Source: Rhodanobacteraceae bacterium
GTDB lineage: Bacteria; Pseudomonadota; Gammaproteobacteria; Xanthomonadales; Rhodanobacteraceae
Assembly (NCBI GenBank): GCA_012270595.1
Contig: JAAXIA010000172.1
Span: forward strand, 1-5,232
DNA: 5,232 nt
Direction: 5' to 3'
Shown here: positions 1 through 5,232 of the stretch, piece by piece
Position numbering within the stretch: position 1 is the first letter of the stretch
Layout of the letters: each line of letters starts with the position of its first letter
Position numbers and translations under genes: made by a program
The notes under the pieces: model-generated
Databases searched by the model: none
The model's input: only the letters and a program-made list of their open reading frames with translations
Told to the model about the DNA's origin: nothing

Positions 1-117
1 TTTTCCGCAATCAATTCCAAGGGCTTTCGCAGTCTACAGGAAGGTCAGCGGGTGAAGTTTGAAGTCACTACCGGGCCAAAGGGTCTTCAGGCATCCAGTG
101 TGGAAGCCGCAATCTGA
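1..117 (+). CDS. Cold-shock protein, CspA family (C-terminal part only)
   Basis: Frame 1 is open from the window edge to TGA at 115-117 and encodes 38 residues, beginning FSAINSKGFRSL and ending ASSVEAAI. This is the second half of the roughly 70-residue CspA-type cold-shock domain: the residues after the RNP2 motif, then the EGQRVKFEV and GPKGLQAS strands that close the beta-barrel. Proteins of this family are cytoplasmic single-stranded RNA/DNA binders that melt mRNA structure; some are cold-induced, others are constitutive or growth-phase controlled. The N-terminal half with RNP1, the start codon and the long 5' UTR typical of cold-induced members lie outside the window. Which paralogue this is (cspA, cspD, capB and so on) therefore cannot be decided. 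The nearest obvious terminator is about 300 bases downstream at 423-443. Confidence 0.93.
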   Translation, partial: FSAINSKGFRSLQEGQRVKFEVTTGPKGLQASSVEAAI

Positions 118-339
118 ATTTTGCTCCCTTATTTCGCCACTTTTATAGGCATGCTTTAGCTCGAATGGAAGTTAGCTAGCCTTGAGTGTGGTTTTTTCTG
201 ACATGGATTCGTCGGGTTTTGCAAGTTACGAGAACACTTACTCTCTGTATGAGCTGAAAATCGTTTGGAAAGATGTGCTGTACGTCTATCCGCGAACCTG
301 CCAGAGAAGAAAAAAGGTCTTCATCGCCAGGGCATGCTA

Positions 340-367
340 TTGACCTTGGCCGCACTTTCGCAATACT
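340..367 (+). promoter_or_regulatory. Candidate sigma70 promoter
   Basis: TTGACC at 340-345 matches the -35 consensus at five of six positions. After a 16-base spacer, AATACT at 362-367 matches the -10 consensus at four of six. Transcription would start near 374, inside the left arm of the inverted repeat at 368-398, and would meet the terminator at 423-443 after roughly 70 nt. This is by-eye consensus matching only; such matches occur by chance in AT-balanced DNA. Confidence 0.3.
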
Positions 368-398
368 GCCTGTCTGCTAGGGTTGTTCGCAGACAGGC
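368..398. repeat. Perfect 10-bp inverted repeat with 11-nt spacer
   Basis: GCCTGTCTGC (368-377) is exactly complementary to GCAGACAGGC (389-398), with an 11-base loop at 378-388. As RNA it would form a strong hairpin. Only a weak, interrupted T stretch follows (TTGTAAAT), so on its own it is a poor intrinsic terminator. As DNA it has the size and symmetry of a repressor operator, and it covers the start predicted from the promoter-like sequence at 340-367. The symmetry is certain; its role is not. Confidence 0.75.
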
Positions 399-422
399 TT
401 GTAAATACTGAACAATTTAATC

Positions 423-443
423 AGCTGCGTCGGCAGCTTTTTT
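423..443 (+). terminator. Rho-independent terminator
   Basis: AGCTGC (423-428), loop GTCG (429-432), GCAGCT (433-438), followed by TTTTT (439-443). A six-base-pair GC-containing stem with a tetraloop running straight into a U tract on the plus strand is the standard intrinsic terminator layout. It could end a cold-shock transcript with a 3' UTR of about 320 nt, or a separate short RNA begun within 118-374. There is no A tract before the stem, so it should work in one direction only. Confidence 0.75.
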
Positions 444-871
444 GTTGCAGATCAAACCATCGTTGGCGTGCTGAGCACACCCGTACGAGTCCGGGTCCTA
501 TCTCCTGGAACTACAGACCGGGCTAGACTTGTCCATTCCCGCCTCAACACAAGAACAAAGAACAAGGCAGGCACTGTCACTTCGATGCGATATGAGCCTT
601 GGAGGAAGAACGCGGATACGGCCAATCAGAAGTGATATGGCACGGGCAAGAAGATATCTTAAGGATCTAAGCCTTGCGACTCGCGCTGGAGTCGTAACTC
701 TGGTGGCGCTCCACGGCACAGGTACCAGTTTTGCGGGCACTGGCGCATTGCAAGGCGGCTTCTTGGCGCGGCGCAAGGTGTTGGCCGATGCGGCTATGTG
801 GATCAGGGCTGTGTCCCAAAGTGTGCAGAGGACCCTTTAAAGTGCTTACGTGACAGCGTAGATTGCCAGGC

Positions 872-883
872 GCAGTAAACTGC
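872..883. repeat. Short palindrome upstream of the fabV unit
   Basis: GCAGT-AA-ACTGC is a perfect five-base inverted repeat with a two-base centre. It lies 75 bases before the ATG of the small ORF that precedes fabV, where an operator or a 5'-UTR hairpin would be placed. I do not recognise it as the site of a named regulator. A 12-base palindrome is expected by chance at some frequency, so the regulatory reading is a guess. Confidence 0.3.
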
Positions 884-958
884 ATACCTTCAAGCTCATA
901 TTTAAGAGTGGGTGTTTGAGCGCAAGTTTTGCCCGGGCTTCAAGAAGCACCGGTGGCG

Positions 959-1156
959 ATGGAAAAAAAGGCCGAACGCTTAAGGTCCAATACCAGCCTC
1001 AAGTTTATCCATCTGGTCTTCCTGACCCCACTCTTTATAAAGAGCGTTGACAGGTTTTTGGATTCCGGTTCACGCTGGCAAGCATGGCTATCTTTTTTAG
1101 GCGCGTCAATTTTGTTACCATTCCCCGTTATGACATGTTTGTGGAGTGGTACTTAA
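959..1156 (+). CDS. Small hypothetical protein, probably membrane-associated
   Basis: ATG at 959 opens a 65-residue frame ending in TAA at 1154-1156. In-frame GTG 953 and TTG 929 are alternative starts. No start has a clear ribosome site: the GGTGG at 952-956 is too close to the ATG. The N-terminus is charged (MEKKAERLR). A hydrophobic stretch covers about residues 16-27 (FIHLVFLTPLFI), and a second, longer one covers about 40-62 (starting WQAWLSFLGASILL). Two short membrane segments with a basic cytoplasmic N-terminus would fit. I recognise no family. The stop codon touches the fabV GTG with no gap, and the fabV ribosome site lies inside this frame, so translational coupling to fabV is plausible. 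It may instead be only the fabV leader that happens to be open. Confidence 0.4.
   Translation: MEKKAERLRSNTSLKFIHLVFLTPLFIKSVDRFLDSGSRWQAWLSFLGASILLPFPVMTCLWSGT
1143..1146 (+). promoter_or_regulatory. Ribosome binding site setting the fabV GTG start
   Basis: GGAG at 1143-1146 sits 10 bases before the GTG at 1157. It is the only Shine-Dalgarno-like sequence near the conserved FabV N-terminus and supports the non-ATG start. It lies in the last codons of the small upstream ORF. Confidence 0.5.
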
Positions 1157-2365
1157 GTGATCATCAAACCCAAAGTGCGTGGTTTCATCTGCACTACAGC
1201 ACACCCGCTTGGTTGCGAGCGCAACGTAGGTGATCAGGTATCTTGCGCACGCGGTCAGGGCTATGATGCCAACGGGCCCAAGCGTGTGCTGGTGATCGGT
1301 GCTTCTACCGGTTACGGTCTAGCTTCACGTATCACCGCCGCCTTTGCTTATGGCGCGGCAACGCTGGGCGTATTCTTTGAAAAACCAGGTAGCCGGGAAA
1401 AACCCGGGAGTGCTGGCTGGTATAATGCGCTGGCACTCGACAAGGCGATCAAGAACGCCGGTCTTTATGGCCAGTCGATCAATGCTGATGCTTTCGCCGA
1501 TGAAACCCGTGCGTGTGTGGTGGATCTCATCAAAAACGAGCTGGGTGGACCGGTTGACCTGGTGGTGTATTCATTGGCTTCTCCGGTGCGCAAACTTCCC
1601 GGAAGCGGTGAAATAGTGCGTTCAGCGCTAAAAACCGTGGGTGAGCCTTTTATCAGTACTACAGTGGATACTAACAAGGCCACAGTGATCGAAGCCTGTA
1701 TTGAGCCAGCAAGTGCACAGGAGATCAAGGACACCGTGCGCGTCATGGGCGGTGAAGACTGGTCGCTTTGGATTGATACACTGAGCCAGGCTGGAGTGTT
1801 GGCGGAACAGGCCAAAACCATCGCCTATAGTTACATCGGTACCGAGATTACCTGGCCGATGTACTGGCACGGCAGCCTAGGGCAAGCCAAAAAGCATTTA
1901 GAGAACACGGCTATGGAACTGCGCCGTCGCCACGTCGGACTGGATGCCCGCGTGGCGGTCATGAAATCTGTTGTCACCCAGGCTAGCGCTGCTATTCCGG
2001 TGATTCCCCTGTATATCGCCATTGTTTTTCGAATCATGAAAGAGAAGGGTCTGCACGAGGGCTGTATCGAGCAGATCAATCGCTTGTTCCATGATCGTCT
2101 CTACCGCGCAGATGGCCAAGCAACGCCCACTGATACTGAAGGTCGTGTGCGCCTGGACGACTGGGAGTTACGTGAGGATGTACAAAGTGCATGCAAGGCC
2201 ATCTGGCCTACTGTTACTACAGAAAATCTCCGCCAAATGACCGATTACGACGGCTACAGGCACGCCTTTCTGAAGCTCTTCGGTTTCGATCGGCCTGATG
2301 TGGACTATGCTTCTGAAGTCGCTACCGATCAACCTTTCGAGGGTCTTAATCTGGAAGCCAGGTAG
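1157..2365 (+). CDS. fabV: Enoyl-[ACP] reductase, FabV type (trans-2-enoyl-CoA reductase family)
   Basis: FabV catalyses the NADH-dependent reduction of trans-2-enoyl-ACP, the last step of each cytoplasmic fatty acid elongation cycle. The protein has 402 residues, normal for the family, and the N-terminus [17 protein letters not shown] is typical, so the GTG at 1157 is the likely start. The Rossmann nucleotide-binding motif VIGASTGYG spans residues 46-54, with the family's Tyr53. Further landmarks are FFEKPGS (73-79), Asp111 and VVYSLASP (136-143). The catalytic pair is Tyr236 and Lys245, giving the Y-X8-K spacing that separates FabV from the Y-X6-K of FabI. The [14 protein letters not shown] block follows near residues 295-308, and the ending [16 protein letters not shown] is characteristic. 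FabV enzymes are generally insensitive to triclosan compared with FabI. The gene is intact, abuts the small ORF upstream and lies 19 bases before ilvD. Confidence 0.97.
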   Translation: MIIKPKVRGFICTTAHPLGCERNVGDQVSCARGQGYDANGPKRVLVIGASTGYGLASRITAAFAYGAATLGVFFEKPGSREKPGSAGWYNALALDKAIKNAGLYGQSINADAFADETRACVVDLIKNELGGPVDLVVYSLASPVRKLPGSGEIVRSALKTVGEPFISTTVDTNKATVIEACIEPASAQEIKDTVRVMGGEDWSLWIDTLSQAGVLAEQAKTIAYSYIGTEITWPMYWHGSLGQAKKHLENTAMELRRRHVGLDARVAVMKSVVTQASAAIPVIPLYIAIVFRIMKEKGLHEGCIEQINRLFHDRLYRADGQATPTDTEGRVRLDDWELREDVQSACKAIWPTVTTENLRQMTDYDGYRHAFLKLFGFDRPDVDYASEVATDQPFEGLNLEAR

Positions 2366-2384
2366 TCATCACGGATCACTTTTT

Positions 2385-4244
2385 ATGCCAGTCTATCGTT
2401 CACGTACCAGTACTAGCGGTCGCAACATGGCCGGGGCCAGGGCTTTATGGCGAGCCACCGGCATGAAGGAGGGCGATTTCGGAAAACCGATTATCGCGGT
2501 TGCCAATTCGTTTACCCAGTTCGTGCCTGGTCATGTGCACTTGAAAGAGCTGGGGCAATTAGTTATTGAAGAAATCAGCCGTGCTGGTGGTGTCGGCAAG
2601 GAGTTTAATACCATCGCGGTGGATGACGGCATCGCCATGGGACACGATGGCATGCTTTACAGTCTGCCATCGCGTGACATCATCGCCGATAGCGTCGAAT
2701 ACATGTGCAACGCCCACACCGTTGATGCGCTGGTGTGCATTTCTAATTGTGACAAAATCACGCCAGGCATGCTGATGGCTGCCTTGCGGCTGAATATTCC
2801 GGTGGTGTTTGTATCCGGCGGCCCGATGGAAGCTGGCAAAACCCGGTTGGCTGGCAAGGAAGTGTCACTGGATCTGGTGGATGCGATGGTGTCGGCGGCT
2901 GATGAACATGTGTCCGATGCCCAGGTACTGGCCATCGAACGTGCAGCCTGTCCCACCTGTGGTTCATGCTCTGGCATGTTTACCGCCAATTCCATGAATT
3001 GTTTGACCGAAGCATTGGGTTTGGCATTGCCGGGGAATGGCTCTTTACTCGCCACACATACTGATCGCGAGCAGTTATTCCGTCGGGCGGGACGTACTGT
3101 GGTGGAGCTGGCCAGGCGTTACTACGATCAAGATGACCTGCGCGTACTGCCGCGCCAGATCGCCAGCAAGGCGGCTTTCAACAACGCGATGTCACTGGAT
3201 ATTGCCATGGGTGGTTCCACCAACACCGTGCTACATCTGTTGGCGGCGGCGCACGAAGCCGAGGTTGATTTCAGCATGCGCGATATTGACCGCTTGTCGC
3301 GCACTATCCCTAACCTCTGCAAGGTAGCGCCTTCGAGTGCCTACCATATGGAAGATGTGCATCGTGCCGGTGGTGTGATGGCCATTTTAGGGGAACTGGA
3401 TCGCAGTGGTCTGCTTGATACCTCGGTGGCAATGGTGCATAGCGCCTCATTGGCTGAGGCGTTAGCGCACTGGGACGTTATGCGTACAGATGACGATAAC
3501 GTCCATGCCTTCTATCGCGCAGGTCCAGCCGGTGTGCCTGGTCAGAAAGCATTCTCGCAGGATTCTCGTTACGATACCCTGGATAGCGACCGCAATGCTG
3601 GCTGCATTCGTACGCATAGCTCAGCCTATAGCCAGGATGGTGGGCTGGCCGTGCTCTACGGCAATATCGCTGAGCGTGGTTGCATCGTAAAGACTGCGGG
3701 TGTTAACGCAGACATTCTTTGTTTCAGGGGACCTGCCATCGTCCTGGAGAGCCAGGATGAAGCTATCAGGGCGATTCTTGGAGGCGTGATCAAACCGGGC
3801 GACGTGGTGGTCATCCGCTATGAGGGGCCGCGCGGCGGACCGGGTATGCAGGAAATGCTATATCCCACCAACTATCTGAAATCCAAAGGTTTGGGCAAGT
3901 CCTGTGCCTTGCTCACTGATGGGCGTTTTTCCGGCGGTACCAGCGGGCTATCCATCGGTCACGTTTCACCCGAAGCGGCAGAAGGCGGTAACATTGCCCT
4001 TATCCAAGACGGTGATACGATCGTCATCGATATTCCCGCCCGGATCTTATCGCTTGAAGTTAATGCGGACGAACTGGAACGTCGACGTGCTTCCAGGAAC
4101 AGCATGGGCTGGAGACCCCAATCGTCGCGTAAGCGCAAAATAAGCACCGCCTTGCGTGCTTATGCGGCCTTGGTTACCAGCGCTGACCGGGGCGCAGTAC
4201 GTGATCTTGGGTCTCGATCAGGAAGGGCACGTGCAGGGCAATGA
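2385..4244 (+). CDS. ilvD: Dihydroxy-acid dehydratase
   Basis: IlvD (EC 4.2.1.9) dehydrates 2,3-dihydroxy-isovalerate and 2,3-dihydroxy-3-methylvalerate to the 2-keto acid precursors of valine, leucine (also pantothenate) and isoleucine. It is a cytoplasmic Fe-S enzyme of the IlvD/Edd family. The ATG at 2385 gives 619 residues, close to the 616 of E. coli, and the start [22 protein letters not shown] is canonical. The open frame extends upstream into fabV, but that part has no homology. Family signatures are intact: [10 protein letters not shown] with Cys122 and the Lys124 expected to be carbamylated; [17 protein letters not shown] with Cys195; and [20 protein letters not shown] from residue 512. 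Gly49 replaces the third Cys of the plant-type [2Fe-2S] enzymes, so the E. coli-like oxygen-labile [4Fe-4S] class is more likely. After the conserved [11 protein letters not shown] the chain ends in a short basic tail, [11 protein letters not shown]. The ribosome site is weak, consistent with coupling to fabV. Confidence 0.97.
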   Translation: MPVYRSRTSTSGRNMAGARALWRATGMKEGDFGKPIIAVANSFTQFVPGHVHLKELGQLVIEEISRAGGVGKEFNTIAVDDGIAMGHDGMLYSLPSRDIIADSVEYMCNAHTVDALVCISNCDKITPGMLMAALRLNIPVVFVSGGPMEAGKTRLAGKEVSLDLVDAMVSAADEHVSDAQVLAIERAACPTCGSCSGMFTANSMNCLTEALGLALPGNGSLLATHTDREQLFRRAGRTVVELARRYYDQDDLRVLPRQIASKAAFNNAMSLDIAMGGSTNTVLHLLAAAHEAEVDFSMRDIDRLSRTIPNLCKVAPSSAYHMEDVHRAGGVMAILGELDRSGLLDTSVAMVHSASLAEALAHWDVMRTDDDNVHAFYRAGPAGVPGQKAFSQDSRYDTLDSDRNAGCIRTHSSAYSQDGGLAVLYGNIAERGCIVKTAGVNADILCFRGPAIVLESQDEAIRAILGGVIKPGDVVVIRYEGPRGGPGMQEMLYPTNYLKSKGLGKSCALLTDGRFSGGTSGLSIGHVSPEAAEGGNIALIQDGDTIVIDIPARILSLEVNADELERRRASRNSMGWRPQSSRKRKISTALRAYAALVTSADRGAVRDLGSRSGRARAGQ

Positions 4245-4325
4245 CCTACAGGAGATTGGGGCCATTATGTCGTAAGGCATCATAGCCATGGAACGGCTGA
4301 CAGCATGACCTTAAGGCTAGCGTCA

Positions 4326-4369
4326 CAAGGCGATTAAAGGCATACTACGCCTTGCGCTGGGCTGCCTTG
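4326..4369 (+). promoter_or_regulatory. Competing hairpins in the sufT leader
   Basis: CAAGGCG (4326-4332) pairs perfectly with CGCCTTG (4348-4354). AAGGC (4337-4341) can instead pair with GCCTT (4349-4353), and AAGGCA (4337-4342) with TGCCTT (4363-4368). CAAGGC (4326-4331) can also pair with GCCTTG (4364-4369). These pairings exclude one another. No T run follows, so this is not an intrinsic terminator. It may be a structured 5' leader or simply a chance result of repeated AAGGC words (also at 4274 and 4313). Confidence 0.25.
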
Positions 4370-4404
4370 ATGGTAATGGATCGTTTTCTTTGGGGTGGCG
4401 TGAC

Positions 4405-4962
4405 ATGAGTGGTTTTAGTTTAAGCAGTGAGCCTTTCACACTCTCGCGTGATTGCACGGCGATTATGGTACCACAAGGGCAGAGCTTGACCTTGCCTGCC
4501 GGTCAGATTGGCTACATCACGCAGTCGCTGGGTGGAAGCTTTACGGTGTACGTGGAAGGAAACCTGTTTCGTGTCGCCGGATGCGACGCCGATGCCTTGG
4601 GTAAGGAGGTGCCACCAAAGCTGGAACTTCCGGAAAATGCTAGCGATGCGGATGTTGAAAAGCTGGTTTGGGAGCAGTTACGCACGGTATTTGATCCAGA
4701 AATTCCCATCAACGTGGTGGAGCTGGGCCTAGTTTACGATGTGAGTCTTGAGCATCAAGACAATGATCAGCGCAAGGTTTACGTCAAGCTTACGCTTACT
4801 GCGCCTGGGTGTGGTATGGGCGATATTTTAGTGGATGATGCACGGGTCAAAATTGAGATGCTACCCACTGTTGCCGAGGCGGATGTTGACCTTGTGTTTG
4901 ACCCGCCGTGGAACTACACCATGATGTCGGATGCAGCCAAGCTCGAAACCGGTATGCTTTAA
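4405..4962 (+). CDS. sufT: Fe-S cluster assembly/maturation protein SufT (MIP18/DUF59 family)
   Basis: SufT proteins carry a MIP18 (DUF59) domain and act in the cytoplasm as auxiliary factors that help mature Fe-S proteins, probably in cluster transfer rather than as the main scaffold. The ATG at 4405 gives 185 residues; GGGGTGG at 4392-4398 is a fair ribosome site, and an in-frame TTG at 4390 is less likely. Residues 14-68 form the SufT-specific N-terminal part: SRDCTAIMVPQGQ, then LPAGQIGYITQSLGGSFTVYV and FRVAG, ending DADALGKE. The MIP18 domain covers about 82-168, with DPEIPINVVELGLVYDV (97-113), the TAPGCGMGD motif whose Cys136 is the conserved reactive cysteine, and VFDPPW (164-169). 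The ending SDAAKLETGML is typical of the proteobacterial group. No other suf gene is visible; the neighbour ilvD is a plausible client. Confidence 0.93.
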   Translation: MSGFSLSSEPFTLSRDCTAIMVPQGQSLTLPAGQIGYITQSLGGSFTVYVEGNLFRVAGCDADALGKEVPPKLELPENASDADVEKLVWEQLRTVFDPEIPINVVELGLVYDVSLEHQDNDQRKVYVKLTLTAPGCGMGDILVDDARVKIEMLPTVAEADVDLVFDPPWNYTMMSDAAKLETGML

Positions 4963-5026
4963 ATCCAGGTGACCGCGGGTCAGTGCGCAACTTAATACAT
5001 GTGCCATCAACATATTTATTGCGTAA

Positions 5027-5232
<206 letters not shown>

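Larger units (their letters stand above)
118..958. other. Long intergenic region without a supported gene
   Basis: About 840 bases separate the cold-shock gene from the next plausible ORF. I found no tRNA, known structured RNA or recognisable protein on either strand. What can be seen: a weak promoter-like pair near 121-149 (TTGCTC, 17 bases, TATAGG); a better pair at 340-367; a perfect 10-bp inverted repeat at 368-398; an intrinsic terminator at 423-443; and, in about 590-885, a cluster of short palindromes and hairpins. Two opposed open frames (529-840 plus, 498-776 minus) cover the same bases. Neither has a family signature, both are Arg-rich, and neither shows a good ribosome site. A decayed gene, a small RNA locus and a long untranslated or regulatory region are all possible. 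Confidence 0.7.

Noticed and set aside
306..322. GAAGA/TCTTC hairpin with A-rich loop
   Set aside because: Weak five-base stem with no U tract; not a terminator.
203..343. 46-codon plus-strand frame starting MDSSGFASYENTYSLY
   Set aside because: No Shine-Dalgarno sequence, no recognisable family and no neighbour support; length is within chance expectation.
498..776. Minus-strand open frame of 92 codons
   Set aside because: Low-complexity Arg/Ser/Val translation without recognisable domain; most likely a chance frame opposite 529-840.
529..840. Plus-strand open frame of 103 codons (TTG start; first ATG 592)
   Set aside because: No family signature, no ribosome site, Arg-rich composition with frequent AGA/AGG codons unlike fabV and ilvD, and overlapped by a minus-strand frame of equal quality.
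2298..2384. Upstream in-frame extension of ilvD beginning inside fabV
   Set aside because: The extra 29 residues overlap fabV and have no match to IlvD N-termini; the canonical start [10 protein letters not shown] begins at 2385.
4970..4982. TGACC-GCG-GGTCA hairpin just after sufT
   Set aside because: Short stem and no following T run, so not a credible terminator between sufT and tadA.

Overview
The window reads as an ordinary chromosomal stretch from a gammaproteobacterium, with base composition close to half G+C. The FabV and SufT proteins look closest to the Xanthomonas-type versions I remember, whereas IlvD looks closer to the enterobacterial type. I therefore would not name an order, and a betaproteobacterium is not excluded. 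No insertion sequence, phage gene, CRISPR array, rRNA or tRNA gene was seen.

Layout, left to right. (1) 1-117 is the C-terminal end of a CspA-family cold-shock protein. (2) 118-958 is about 840 bases with no gene I can support. It holds a promoter-like sequence (340-367) running into a perfect 10-bp inverted repeat (368-398), then a clear intrinsic terminator (423-443). After that comes a hairpin- and palindrome-rich stretch of unknown purpose (about 500-885). (3) 959-1156 is a small, probably membrane-associated ORF that ends exactly where fabV begins. (4) 1157-2365 is fabV, the NADH-dependent enoyl-ACP reductase of fatty acid synthesis, with a GTG start. (5) 2385-4244 is ilvD, the Fe-S dihydroxy-acid dehydratase of branched-chain amino acid synthesis. 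(6) 4405-4962 is sufT, an Fe-S cluster maturation factor. (7) 5030-5232 is the start of tadA, the tRNA adenosine deaminase, cut by the window edge.

All supported genes lie on the + strand. Spacing suggests that the small ORF, fabV and ilvD form one transcription unit (0-nt and 19-nt gaps). sufT follows after a 160-base leader and tadA 67 bases or more later. The one functional link worth noting is ilvD next to sufT: an oxygen-sensitive Fe-S enzyme beside a protein of the family that helps load Fe-S clusters. FabV and IlvD share only the broad theme of biosynthesis; branched-chain keto acids can prime fatty acids in some bacteria, but nothing here shows that.

I did not find a convincing new biological system. 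The most interesting unexplained parts are the compact promoter/inverted-repeat/terminator block at 340-443, the gene-free structured stretch around 590-885, and the sufT leader with competing hairpins and a short open frame that overlaps the sufT start.
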